Origin: Hormiphora californensis
Taxonomy: Eukaryota > Ctenophora > Tentaculata > Cydippida > Pleurobrachiidae
DNA: 64,000 nucleotides
Direction: 5' to 3'
NCBI GenBank assembly: GCA_020137815.1
Contig: CM035353.1
Coordinates: 3,778,471 to 3,842,470 of the forward strand
Position numbers and translations under genes: made by a program. The notes beneath the pieces are model-generated. The model ran no database searches and had not been told where the DNA came from. It saw nothing but the letters and a program-made list of their open reading frames with translations. Shown here one piece after another: positions 10,200 through 19,943 of this stretch (position 1 is the first letter of the stretch; each line of letters opens with the position of its first letter).

Positions 10200-10700
10200 T
10201 GAACAACGTCGACGATATTTTAACAATCCAGAATGAGGAACAGCTTCCAGAACTCCCGGTGGAGGCGATCCTGGAGAGGCCCCCAACTGGGGGCACCACG
10301 GTGGAAACTGCAGCTGTGGTGAACACCACTACTTCATCCATCACCGGCGGCCAGGAGGCCGTATTAAGGTACAAGTTTACATACTCATTCGGGGGGGACT
10401 GGGAGGCTTTCTGCACGAGGTTCGAGGATTTCCTGGAGGCACAGGGAATCCCCGAACAGAGGCATTTCAAGTGCATCCTTATGTACCTGGATGACAAATC
10501 ATATGGGAGGGTACGAACAGCCACCTTCCCAAAGGAAGTGTACAAGGACGAGGACGACAAGTCGTATGTCGTCCTGGCAAAAGCCAGGAAATTCTTGGGG
10601 GGGGGGGGCTGCTAGACCCTGCACAGGCGGTACTCGCGCCGGTAAAATTGAGGCTGATCCGTCAGGGTAAGACGGAATCAGTCCTCGATTTTGGGATCAG
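10199..10700 (+). pseudogene. Ty3/Gypsy-like gag unit 3
   Basis: ATG at 10199 opens a 138-codon frame. An acidic N-terminus (NNVDDILTIQNEEQLPELP) and a T-rich linker precede the capsid-like block DWEAFCTRFEDFLEAQGIPE and SYGRVRTATFPKEVYKDEDD. The frame is lost at a run of 12 G at about 10597-10608. The continuation, LLDPAQAVLAPVKLRLIRQG, lies in another phase and is cut short at the start of the spacer repeat. Its period to the neighbouring units is about 770-780 bp once the MITE is discounted. The start is supported by the same ATG context in unit 4. Confidence 0.65.
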
Positions 10701-10880
10701 CGACGCGAGTAATATTATAGCAATCCTCGTAGTATAATTATTTTACAGCTAAATTAATTGATACTAGAGCGGAGTCGCTGAGTTTGTTCTTAGAAGTAGG
10801 GGACGTAGGGTCGCCCTACTGAGAGACAATTAATAATTCGAGTTAGGTCCAGAGACAGAAGGGGAGGGGAGCGGTGTGAC
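10698..10880. repeat. Spacer and leader repeat of the gag series (copy 2, unfilled)
   Basis: This is the uninterrupted version of 9563-10100. It contains the TA at 10791-10792 where the other copy received the 360 bp MITE. Confidence 0.8.
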
Positions 10881-10975
10881 TATTTCGGGGGAAGGTTTGT
10901 CTAGTTATTTTAATTCAGATCATTTAATTAGTTTGATAACTAACCCGAACCCCGTTTCCCCCATGAGGTACACGA

Positions 10976-11617
10976 TGAACAACACAAACATCGAAGATAT
11001 ATTGCTCATCCAGAATGAGGAGCAGATACCTGATCTCCCGGAGGAGGCGATCCTGGCGAGGCCCCCAACTGGGGGCACCACGGTGGAAACTGCAGCTGTG
11101 GTGAACACCGCTACTCCATCTATCACTACCGGCGGCCAGGAGGCCGTATTAAGGTACAAATTTACGTACACGTTCGGGGGGACTGGGAGGCATTCTGTAC
11201 CAGGTTCGAGGATTTCCTGGAGGCCCAGGGAATCCCCGATCAGAGGCACTTTAAGTGCATATAACTAATGTACCTCGACGACAAGTCCTACGGGAGGGTG
11301 CGCACAGCCACGTTCCCGAAGGAAGTGTACAAGGATGAAAACGACAAGTCGTATGTCGTCCTGGCAAAAGCCAGAAATGAGAAAATTCATGGGGGCTGCT
11401 AGACCCTACACAGGCGGTACCCGCGCCGGTAAAATTGAGGCTGATCCGTCAGGGAAAAACGGAATCAGTTCTCGATTTTGGGATCAGGGTGGCGAATTTC
11501 GGGGTGAAAGCAATTGGAAACGGCTTCGATTGTGACGAAAACGTCATTTACGCGTTCACCACGGGGCTAGATGATTGGAACCGGATCCGCCAGCCTAAAA
11601 GCCACAGACGTACTTGA
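10976..11617 (+). pseudogene. Ty3/Gypsy-like gag unit 4
   Basis: This unit has the same architecture as unit 3, with ATG near 10976 and NTNIEDILLIQNEEQIPDLP. The capsid-like block loses frame after YTFGG (11170-11180), with further changes at 11260-11270 and 11385. The C-terminal half (KLRLIRQGKTESVLDFGIRV, then DENVIYAFTTGLDDWNRI) is open again at 11435-11617. It is the longest unit and defines the expected order of the gag halves. No pol region follows. Confidence 0.6.
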
Positions 11618-11789
11618 CCGCCTTTGCTTCTATCGACCTGATATCCAAAGACGTAGAGAATCAGAATCCTTCAAACCCGGGCCAAAAAAAGGGAAGCTAA
11701 AACACAGTGACAAGCTAGGGTTTTCGTGGACGTCAGCCAAAGTGCTTAGGGAAGCCACAAGCCTACCTTACTACTTTCTCGGCAATTGA
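11571..11789 (+). pseudogene. Relic with GFSWTSAKVL motif (second copy)
   Basis: The 72-codon frame ends in KHSDKLGFSWTSAKVLREAT and SLPYYFLGN. This matches 4141-4230 closely and the DNA identity continues past the stop (GGTATCCATGTCCCTAAAGATTT), so both derive from one repeated sequence. It directly follows gag unit 4 and may be its downstream portion in the source element. Function unknown. Confidence 0.45.
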
Positions 11790-11924
11790 CCCGGTATCCA
11801 TGTCCCTAAAGATTTAGACGATCAATCCAGTCGCGGCCGTATATTTCAACCGAAATCTTAACAGTCCACGAGATGGGTCTTTACGAGAGGTCCTAAAGTA
11901 AAATTCGGTTTCACCTCATTTTTT

Positions 11925-12119
11925 GTGTGGAGGGAATTGTTGTATTGTGACATTGTTTTGTTAGTTAGGGAAACAGCAAAACTTCATCATGGCATTCTCA
12001 GCGAATATAGACACAGCGTCGATATATCTAAGAGTTTGGAAGAAAATATTAACATGAAGAGTAATATTAAATCCGTATTTTATATTATAGCAGAGTTATT
12101 GACGGTCAACTCCAAATGA
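11925..12119 (+). other. Short ORF of uncertain status
   Basis: A 64-codon frame contains VRETAKLHHGILSEYRHSVD and KSLEENINMKSNIKSVFYII. The composition is plausible for a helical protein segment, but it begins at a non-ATG or weak start and has no relative elsewhere in the window. Confidence 0.25.
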
Positions 12120-12173
12120 GCCCGACGGAAATGAGGACTCGCCAGGAGCACCCGACAACTAGTACCACCCAGA

Positions 12174-12446
12174 ATGAAACGATCTGAGAGGAGCGGGGAT
12201 TTGGTCCAACTGGATGAAACCGAGGACCCAGTAAGGAGGGCGGGAACGCAGCAAGAGGTGACAGCAGGAACACTACCCTTTCCTGGACCTGAGAGCAATA
12301 TATTCAAAAGCGTTCGGAAGGGACTTAGCAGAAAATAATCCATATTTGGACCCCTGCAGTGTGAGACGGAAGACAGGATACAGGAAGAAGTTCGTCACAT
12401 TTGCAGTAGAGGAGGTAGGAGGAGGACTGTTACCGCATTGCCGTGA
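12174..12446 (+). pseudogene. Exon-like frame with one in-frame TAA
   Basis: From ATG at 12174 the frame reads through acidic and proline-containing sequence (SERSGDLVQLDETEDPVRRA, FPGPESNIFKSVRKGLSRK). It meets TAA at 12336 and continues in the same phase through SIFGPLQCETEDRIQEEVRH to a stop at 12444. As in the 4.6 kb relic, protein-like sequence on both sides suggests recent inactivation. No family recognised. Confidence 0.35.
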
Positions 12447-12609
12447 TAAAGAAGAAGGGAAGGACCCAGGAAAGGGATGTATGCACTCACCAGGGTGTCC
12501 TAACGCAGCTCAGGAACCACTGAGAAATATTGAAGGTAATAGAAGAAAAATTATTATATTACAAAGGATAATTAATGGATGGGTAGTATACAAGGGAATA
12601 AGGGAATAA

Positions 12610-13150
12610 GAACCCATTTAGACAAAATACGACAGTACGATCTAATTCTTCGATCGTTTGATTATATAGAATAACATTACCGGGACGCGGAGGAATGCGC
12701 CTGTTCAGAGTGGGATGGAGAGATTGGGAAACGAGCAAGACTATTTAAGCCCAACTCTGGAGCAGGGCTAACAGTTCCCAACCACCTAGTTTAGTGACTG
12801 CAACCGCTCGCCCTCCCCCTCGCGGCTCGTTCCCCTTTTGAAGATGAGATGAGTATCGAGTAGGAAATGCGCTGAGAGTTTAAGTATTTATATGACGTAT
12901 TGTTGTGAACCGTTCTCTCATTATTAGTTCATACTCCCCTCATATGCGAGGTTACTCTGCTTACACTCTGGTATCGGTAGCATAGTTCTAGTTGGGCCCT
13001 GGTGATGAAGGCATGTGTACTGCCCCTATTCTAGGAGGGAATACCTAGAACCTAATTGCAATACAAATACCCGACCTCTATAGCTATTAGAGTCGCTGTA
13101 GCTGGTTGAGCTACGGGAGCTAGAGCTATCATATCTGAGCTATATTCTAG
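12610..13150. other. Unassigned stretch with GTAGCTGGTTGAGCTAC-type hairpins
   Basis: No coding frame is visible. Small inverted words (GAGCTACGGGAGCTAGAGCT, CGAGCAAG against GGCTCGTTCC) and an ACTTACTTACTTACTT run near 13180 are seen. I cannot assign it; an LTR-like fragment is possible but no paired copy exists in the window. Confidence 0.3.
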
Positions 13151-13154
13151 TGGT

Positions 13155-13340
13155 ATGGCATTGGGTAAGTACAATGAGTACTTACTTACTTACTTGACAA
13201 TGAGTAGTACACCTCTAATTGCGTACACATCAGTGACAAAAACGGAATGGGAACAATTTATTAGATTCAGAGCATGGACAGATAGGGAAAATTTTGAGAG
13301 CTATACAGCATCACCGCATCCAGAATTCCAGAAACATTGA
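13155..13340 (+). other. Short exon-like ORF
   Basis: The 61-codon frame has a weak N-terminal part over the ACTT repeat. It is followed by a convincing segment, VTKTEWEQFIRFRAWTDREN and SYTASPHPEFQKH, preceded by an acceptor-like CACATCAG near 13230. Not recognised. Confidence 0.3.
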
Positions 13341-13489
13341 GGTGATCGTGAAAGGGAAGTCAACATCACGACAAGGAACATCAGGGAGATAGAAAAATCG
13401 ATCAATAAATTTCACAATCCGGCTATCATCGTTGGATTCCACATGGAATCACGAAAACAAATCTAGATGCGCCCAGAAAATTAAGGGAA

Positions 13490-13898
13490 GTAAGGATACA
13501 ACCTTTCAGCACTACAGAATTACAGAAAGAAATGAATCCAGAAATTAGGGTTCTTTGTTGTGTATCCTTTTATGACATCGTCATAAAAGTGGAAAACATG
13601 TGGATATTTGAGAACCTCGGTTTCGCACACTACCTCTCTCTTGTAGTTTTCGATTCATATGGGCGAGTATGGAGATTGAGGCGGAAATATTATAACAGAT
13701 ATAACTGCAACGTAAAGCTAGCCAAGATATATAACTGTTCGAGCATTTAATTCGGGCGTTTCTTTCGTGGTCCCGCAATCCGGACGACAAGACATTATAT
13801 GGAGGAAAAAGTAAAACGTCACATGTCACATCATATATTGGCAAAACTCCAAAGAGCGGCTACTAAAGAATTGCGAAAGCTTTGTGGGAAGACGTAAA
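13490..13898 (+). pseudogene. Coding relic with diverged MNPEI..VENM block
   Basis: PFSTTELQKEMNPEIRVL followed by YDIVIKVENMWIFENL resembles TLQHHRDAKLTELNPEI..LEIIIEEENM at 8.8 kb and so belongs to the same repeated family. The frame then gives VVFDSYGRVWRLRRKYYNRY to a stop at 13750. A second open frame from an ATG near 13800 encodes a basic helix (EEKVKRHMSHHILAKLQRAA). Function unknown. Confidence 0.4.
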
Positions 13899-14368
13899 AC
13901 CGGTAAGAGACGCAGTAAGGAAGATATAATACTGATGGCTCGAGCTGTTTCTTGTCAGTATTTCGGCATTTCTCGACAGAAGCTGAGATTGCACATTAAG
14001 GTATCCGGGATCGGATAGTGTTATGTATATGTCATACTACGATTATGTCATGTTTAATGGTGACCTACAACTATGGCTCATGCAACTATGGCTCATAGAA
14101 TCTATGAGCCATAGATGCATGCAACTATGGCTCATAGATTCTATGAGCCATAGATGCATACAACTATGGCTCATAGAAATGTGATCTGATTAGGTTCTAT
14201 GAGCCAAAGCTAGTGAGAGTGAGAGGGACGTGAGTGACACGTGAGTGACACGTGAGTGACACGTGAGTGACACGTGAGTGACACATGAGAGATCGAATCA
14301 TATAATATTGAATGAGCACAAATGTAAACGGTTTACATAATAATAAATCTAATATTACATAATTAAAA

Positions 14369-14715
14369 TTACACTATCAGTTCATCTTGGATATAATGGT
14401 AAAAGGGGTCCTTCTTTGGACAGTTCATAGAGCTTTTCACGTGAATCAGCAGCTCCTTAACACGATGTGTATTCAAATCTATGATCGGGTAGGTACTAAA
14501 CAGCCGCCTTGCATTATCACTATCAGGATCCACAGTAAAAAAACTCTCCAACAGGTCTGATTTTCGAGAAAGTAGTATAGGTAGGATGTTCCCAGAAATT
14601 GCCTGGCTAAAGTTTCTGATCTTTCACACTCTTCCAAAACCTCCCGGTATTCGTTGAACGTTGTAGTGTTGTTAGTGACGTCTATAACAATTATAGCCAG
14701 TGAATCCACTAACAA
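14369..14715 (-). pseudogene. Gene-like segment in left foldback arm
   Basis: This is the mirror copy of 15566-15899. Two overlapping frames carry protein-like sequence: one includes FNEYREVLEECERSETLARQ and FLGTSYLYYFLENQ, the other ESFFTVDPDSDNARRLFSTY and PKKDPFYHYIQDELIV. The left-arm copy differs near 14470-14500 from the right-arm copy (a KELLIH/KQLLIH neighbourhood with small indels). It may be a captured host or transposon gene fragment; no transposase motif is seen. Confidence 0.4.
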
Positions 14716-15565
14716 ATTCTAATGAGCGGGATGAATATGTGAATATCCATCCCCCTCACTGACACGATTCTGGGATGCTTCATTAGCAGAGTGAAACGAT
14801 ACGAGATACGAAACTTATGATTCGGGGGAGCTCATTAGCAGTGTGAGACGATGCGGTATGTGGAACATGATTCGGGGAAGCTTATTAAGGAGTGTTAGAC
14901 GATATGAGACACGATTCGGAGACTGTTTTATCGCTCTTTCTATCTATCTCTATCTATCTCTATCTCTTTTTGTCAATTATCTTGGACTTGAGAGTTGCCT
15001 ACCCTTACTATAATGCGAGCTGACGCTACACACTTGGTGAGTTTAGTGCCCTTATTTTTGGCAATGAGAGCCTATCGGCTCGGCCGCATTGTTTTTAGGA
15101 GGATATGTTATTTTAGATGGAATGCGTTGGGTTTTATTTATTTTCGAGTCTTGCCAAACAGACCAAATTCAAACCATTCCATCTAAAACAACAACATATC
15201 CCCCTAAAAATAACGGGGCTGGACAAAAATAAGGGCACCAAAGTGTATAGCTTCTTCGCATTAGTATGGGTAGGAACTAGGTATCTCATCTGGTTCTCAA
15301 GATAATTGACAAAAAGAGATAGAGATAGATAGAAAGAGCGATAAAACAGTCTCCGAATCGTGTCTCATATCGTCTAACACTCCTTAATAAGCTTCCCCGA
15401 ATCATGTTCCACATACCGTATCGTCTCACACTGCTAATGAGCTCCCCCGAATCATAAGTTTCGTATCTCGTATCGTTTCACTCTGCTAATGAAGCATCCC
15501 AGAATCGTGTCAGTGAGGGGGATGGATATGTGACACTGTCACATATTCATCCCGCTCATTAGAAT

Positions 15566-15899
15566 TTGTTAGTGGATTCACTGGCTATAATTGTTATAGA
15601 CGTCACTAACAACACTACAACGTTCAACGAGTACCGGGAGGTTTTGGAAGAGTGTGAAAGATCAGAAACTTTAGCCAGGCAATTTCTGGGAACATCCTAC
15701 CTATACTACTTTCTCGAAAATCAGACCTGTTGGAGAGTTTTTTTACTGTGGATCCTGATAGTGATAATGCAAGGCGGCTGTTTAGTACCTACCAGATCAC
15801 AGATCTGAATAAGCAGCTGCTGATTCACGTGAAAAGCTCTATGAACTGTCCAAAGAAGGACCCCTTTTACCATTATATCCAAGATGAACTGATAGTGTA
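15566..15899 (+). pseudogene. Gene-like segment in right foldback arm
   Basis: This is the same coding-like sequence as in the left arm, in opposite orientation. A hydrophobic LVDSLAIIVIDVTNNTTT start leads into YREVLEECERSETLARQ, and after a change of frame into DPFYHYIQDELIV and a TAA at 15898. The frame change suggests decay before or after capture. The two arms provide two copies that can be compared for synonymous change. Confidence 0.4.
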
Positions 15900-16329
15900 A
15901 TTTAATTATGTAATATTAGATTTATTATTATGTAAATCGTTTACATTTGTGCTCATTCAATATTATATGATTCGATCTCTCACGTGTCACTCACGTGTCA
16001 CTCACGTGTCACTCACGTGTCACTCACGTGTCACTCGCGTGTCACTCACGTGTCACTCACGTCCCTCTCACTCTCACTAGCTTTGGCTCATAGAACCTAA
16101 TCAGATCACATTTCTATGAGCCATAGTTGTATGCATCTATGGCTCATAGAATCTATGAGCCATAGTTGCATGCATCTATGGCTCATAGATTCTATGAGCC
16201 ATAGTTGCATGAGCCATAGTTGTAGGTAATCATGTTTAATGCGTGAGCGTTGAATTGTACTGATATGACACTTCTTGGTTTGGTACTACATTCATTTCAA
16301 TTGGAGCCTGATTAAAAACCAATTGTTTG

Positions 16330-16461
16330 ATGACGGATCTCACTAAGACACAGATAAGTGAGCGCGTTGATCAGTTAATAAAGGACGATCTCAGATCAAT
16401 GATTACAGGTTTTCTAAGTTTAAATCCCAAGACGCAAGAGCAGGTGGAGAGAACGTACTAA
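16330..16461 (+). other. Small ORF, 43 codons
   Basis: ATG at 16330 opens TDLTKTQISERVDQLIKDDL and RSMITGFLSLNPKTQEQVER, ending at TAA 16459. Its composition is that of a soluble helical protein. It lies just right of the foldback and upstream of the exon-like ORF at 16541. Not recognised; it could be a first exon. Confidence 0.35.
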
Positions 16462-16540
16462 AGGTTCTTAAAGATAATTATATTCTTTAAAGTTGTCAAA
16501 TACAGGGGATAAGAGGAGAGCTACTCACGCTTCTATTTTA

Positions 16541-16948
16541 CAGGGTACGAGTGACGTAAAGATTGACCCAGAGATTCACTCTGAAGATTGGGGATCCAGT
16601 TACAGCGCGAACCTGGAATTGGATACAGGAGTATCTAGATACCATTATCGAGGACTGACGGGACACCCTCCAGACCGAGCTATCGGCCCCAATACAGTGT
16701 TTTTCAGATTTATTGGTGGTATTGAACAGGATACAGATTCTGGCCAATATCACGAAAGGTCTTTCGGACATGGCCCTAGGTTATTTATTCCAGTGTCCAT
16801 TTTAAAGCGTCATCCAGCCCACACATCTACAAATGTGGATGTCTTAAAGGAGGAATTAAAGTTCTATATTTTCGGGCGTTTCGATTTCTTTATAGAGTGC
16901 ATTGATTATGTAAAGAGTAACTTAACGAGTACAATAGTACTATTATAA
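16541..16948 (+). other. Exon-like ORF of about 135 codons
   Basis: An acceptor-like CTATTTTACAG precedes 16541. The frame is long for this window and protein-like: SDVKIDPEIHSEDWGSSYSA, LELDTGVSRYHYRGLTGHPP, DRAIGPNTVFFRFIGGIEQD, and FGHGPRLFIPVSILKRHPAH. The last 20 codons run into AT-rich DNA, so the true exon end may be earlier. A virus-like capsid or structural protein is one guess from the beta-rich look, but I recognise no family. There is no disruption inside the frame. Confidence 0.4.
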
Positions 16949-17319
16949 TAGTAGGGTACCGCAGGGTCAGGCAGAGATTACAGCGCTATTTAGTCAAGTT
17001 TTATCAAGTTCTTTCTATATTTTCAATCTTAGAGATATCGGGAAATATATTATAAAGTTATGATAGATACAGATATGATTTACAGTATTTCTAAATAGTG
17101 TTATAGTTAGTTAGAGAGATTTTACGTTCATTGATTTATGTTGCGATTGTGTTATATATATGATATATATTTGTATATTTCATACTACGATTATGTCATG
17201 TTTAATGCGTGAGCGTTGAATTGTACTGGACATGCAGGGGACGTTTGGATGGGCTAAGGGGACCGAGGAAAATTGGTGAACGTGACACGCATTGTACGCT
17301 CACGCTAATAGTTGGGGAG

Positions 17320-17493
17320 ATGACCTTTGCCATCTGCGCTGCATGTCCTCACCCACTATAACACCTTGGACTGACAGTGAACCCGTTTCAGTAATAGAGT
17401 CTGGTATTTCTCAAACTATCAATGTTTTCTCACCCTCGGTATTGCTCAGCCCACAAATCACCTATGACCGCGAGGCCCAGGAAATTAACGCCA
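17320..17493 (+). other. Exon-like segment ending in a GTAAGT donor
   Basis: The frame from 17292 gives SSPTITPWTDSEPVSVIESG and ISQTINVFSPSVLLSPQITY, then DREAQEINAM. It is cut by ATGTAAGTAAAA, a consensus 5' splice site at about 17494. Not recognised. The segment upstream of 17205 is the unfilled paralogue of the foldback insertion site. Confidence 0.4.
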
Positions 17494-17511
17494 TGTAAGT
17501 AAAAACATCAT

Positions 17512-17634
17512 ATGGAAATAGACGACGTGGATATCAGAACCGGTTACAGCGGAGACATCTCCAGCTGGACAGGACTCTTTCCGGGAATTCCAGCAGTGGA
17601 GGTCCCACGGGGAATAAGAGAACACACCAGGTAG
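17512..17634 (+). other. Small ORF, 40 codons
   Basis: ATG at 17512 opens EIDDVDIRTGYSGDISSWTG and LFPGIPAVEVPRGIREHTR. The sequence is followed in another phase by DRPDNHANMKVAWIKRYARF, which also looks coding. Possibly two pieces of one frameshifted exon. Not recognised. Confidence 0.3.
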
Positions 17635-17639
17635 ACGAT

Positions 17640-18275
17640 TGATCGGCCGGATAACCATGCCAATATGAAAGTTGCCTGGATCAAAAGATACGCTAGATTT
17701 TTGTGCTGATACGCAGTAGGGCGGCTCAAAGATAATAATAATAATAATATTCCGCGCTTATATACCGCCCATACCCGACGGAAACATGTCAAAATATTGG
17801 CGATGCTCCGCCTGGTCATCAGAGCGGTATATCCTCGAGTAAATATATGACACACACAAACACTCTGGTTGAAAAAGATTAAATTGGAGTTATAATTATA
17901 CGATGCTCAAGGAGATTGTATGAGGTGCTAGGGCGCAAATGTTCAACATAGATCGGGACCTACAATAGGAGATCCAGCGATTACTGCAATGGCAGGAATA
18001 AACCTGGAAATAATCGTAGAGGAAGCCAGCCAATGAAGTACTAAACATATACTGAAACAGTTTAGTGTGAGAGTCGAACGGCTGAAGACGGGAACTACCC
18101 TTACAACCGTCACTAGGACTTTTGAACTTTGGAGGGGCGGTTGCGGGGGTGTGTGTGTGAGAGTCCTTATCATGCTGGTTGATCTATAATTAATAGTGCA
18201 GTGGGAAAGGAGAAATCCTTTCGGGACTCACTATGTCATAGAGGAGCATGTTATGGATATATTACGTAGTGTTAT
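17640..18275. other. Mixed decayed sequence
   Basis: 17727-17835 holds an ATAATAATAATAATATT run followed by CCGCGCTTATATACCGCCC, a word common in repeat tails. 17880-18170 has DNA similarity to 18625-18745 (AAGGAGAT...GAGGGC.CAAAT...GGAGATCCAGC), so it is another copy of a repeated coding block, now full of stops. Confidence 0.35.
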
Positions 18276-18640
18276 TTAGTGTTAGTTATATTGGACGCCA
18301 GTGAGGCTAGGCATTATAAAAATACTGAAGAGGTTCCATGCAACTATAACGGGTGGAACTTCTATGAGGGAGTGTTCTTACCGCATCTCACTCTAACTAA
18401 ACAGTTAGATCCCTCATACTTCCGGAATCGGGATACCAGTTCTGAATTTTACAATGCCTTGATTTATGATGAAGGAACTGATGTCTCGAACTGAACTTAT
18501 GTTACAAATTGTCTAAGAACAGTTAGTGATGATCTTGACGTTTCTGAAGACTTCTTCGGATTTTATGAAGTGAAGAATATCAAGGTGGAGACCATCGTAT
18601 AGGTCCAGAAGGACTGTCTGATATACGGTGCCCAAGGAGA
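18276..18640 (+). pseudogene. hAT-like transposase relic (ZMYM/TTF type)
   Basis: The frame 18279-18494 ends FYNALIYDEGTDVSN. It continues in the same phase after a TGA with TYVTNCLRTVSDDLDVSEDF and FGFYEVKNIKVETIV, then a TAG and VQKDCL. The layout D-E-x-x-D-V-S ... CLR.V...L.V.EDF.G.YEV..I.A.TIV..IKD is the pattern I know from hAT-superfamily transposases with TTF or ZMYM fingers, around the first catalytic Asp. Two stops and the absence of the downstream domain mark it as dead. The N-terminal 45 codons are less typical of the family. Confidence 0.55.
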
Positions 18641-19085
18641 TAGGCTGCGAGGGCACAAATTTCCGACACCTTGAATAGAAGATCCAGCTATTCCAGAAGA
18701 TAACATACACATTTAAATAATAATAGAAGAAGAAAACATGAGCTGCCATAATTGGACATAATGGCAGAAAGAATAAACATACTTAGCAAATTACGGTTTA
18801 GTTTGGGAATGCTGCTGACACGGGAAGCCGCATATAGAGTACACACACTAAGCAATGCCATGGGAGGAGGTGGAAGTGGAAACGACCCCCTCATGGATGG
18901 CTAGAGAGGCAGAAAAAGGCCTAGCTGAATTGTTCTATAGGAAGAGGGGCTGTTAGAAAACATACATGATAATCGGCACGGGAAGCGCATAAAAACCGTC
19001 CGACTGTAATAAGCGTAGGGGGCATTTACCCGGCATTCAGATCCGAGTAAAAAATGCTTCATAGGATTTGAGAAAGTTAGCCCGA
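18641..19085 (+). other. Decayed sequence with IIIEEENM block
   Basis: IIIEEENMSCHNW near 18715-18755 is a diverged copy of the 8.87 kb block. It is surrounded by stops and is similar at the DNA level to 17890-18030. Otherwise nothing is assignable. Confidence 0.35.
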
Positions 19086-19090
19086 ACATC

Positions 19091-19183
19091 ATGACAACAT
19101 CAAGGGCTAACAAAGAAGTCACTAAAATTATAGAAGACTATATCAACAATTCATCAACAGACTCGTTTTTAGAAGATATGTAA
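19091..19183 (+). other. Small ORF, 30 codons
   Basis: ATG at 19091 opens TTSRANKEVTKIIEDYINNS and STDSFLEDM to TAA. Its composition is coding-like, but it is too short to assign. Confidence 0.25.
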
Positions 19184-19232
19184 TGAAGATATTGCTGATG
19201 GAGATTGATTTGTTCTAGATTTATTTAGTTAC

Positions 19233-19358
19233 ATGTACTGTGTACGAGCTCCTAGAATAATACCCAAAGAGATTGGGAAAATCTTCAACACGAATCTGGC
19301 TGCAAAGTTCTATCCCAGCTGTGTCCCAGCAAACCTTATGGACAGAAATCGATTATAG
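19233..19358 (+). other. Small ORF, 41 codons
   Basis: The frame reads CVRAPRIIPKEIGKIFNTNL and AAKFYPSCVPANLMDRNRL before TAG. The following DNA at 19361-19400 contains a segment (GCCACCGTTTCC...GTGCTGTA) without open frame. Possibly an exon remnant; not recognised. Confidence 0.3.
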
Positions 19359-19503
19359 GGCCACCGTTTCCTGCCCGTTGGCTAACCCTGGCGTGCTGTA
19401 TAGTATATCTTTTTAGGTCCTCAATTTGCTCCTGCTGGGACATGGGTGCCGAACCACCCAGGTGTTCCAGCAAACCTGATGAAAATAATGAAAATAGGTC
19501 CTT

Positions 19504-19541
19504 CGCACTGGGAATGACGTGTTCACGTCATTCCCAGTGCG
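19504..19541. repeat. 38 bp near-perfect palindrome
   Basis: CGCACTGGGAATGACGTG is followed after TT by its exact reverse complement. No longer flanking similarity is visible. Confidence 0.9.
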
Positions 19542-19943
19542 GAACAGCCTTTAATAAGAAGGAACTATTTATAATTCTGAATAGGTTATCTTTATAAGCG
19601 GATATATATATTCATTATTCAGTTGCAGTTACTAATTGTTGTACCCCGTTGTTGAATTTTTACTCAAAACAACTCTCGATTGGATAAGGCGATTGGAATT
19701 ACAGTTTAAAATGGCCACAATTTAGGTAAGAATTAACGAAGCGAACATATGTTACGAAATAACTTGCTTCGTGATGAGTGATGACGATCCCCTTCCAGCC
19801 ATCGACATTACATTACATACAGTACTGCACTCGATAAGTTTGCACGGAAGGACGTGTTAACTAGGCAGAATTAGAAGAGAAGAACATATTATAGGAATCA
19901 ATCATTACAATTTGAAATACTTTCTAGGACAGGTTACTGTAAT

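Larger units (their letters stand above)
14049..16240. mobile_element. 2.17 kb foldback with 10 bp target-site duplication
   Basis: The element is 14059-16230, flanked by CATGTTTAAT at 14049-14058 and 16231-16240. The unfilled sequence with a single CATGTTTAAT is present at 17197-17206 in matching flanks. The arms run about 1 kb to a centre near 15110-15200. They contain interrupted palindromes of CTATGGCTCATAGA, a 12 bp GTGAGTGACACG minisatellite and a gene-like segment. The outermost few bases of the two ends are not perfectly complementary (GGTGACCTAC against ATTACCTAC). A 10 bp duplication with very long arms suggests a Mutator-like or Foldback class; this is inference. Confidence 0.85.

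Noticed and set aside
4593-12446. Alternative genetic code reading TAG/TAA as Gln
   Set aside because: Some relics run in phase across TAG or TAA, but the best gene (ShKT) ends on TAA exactly after its last Cys, and TGA stops are equally common in relics; pseudogene decay explains it.
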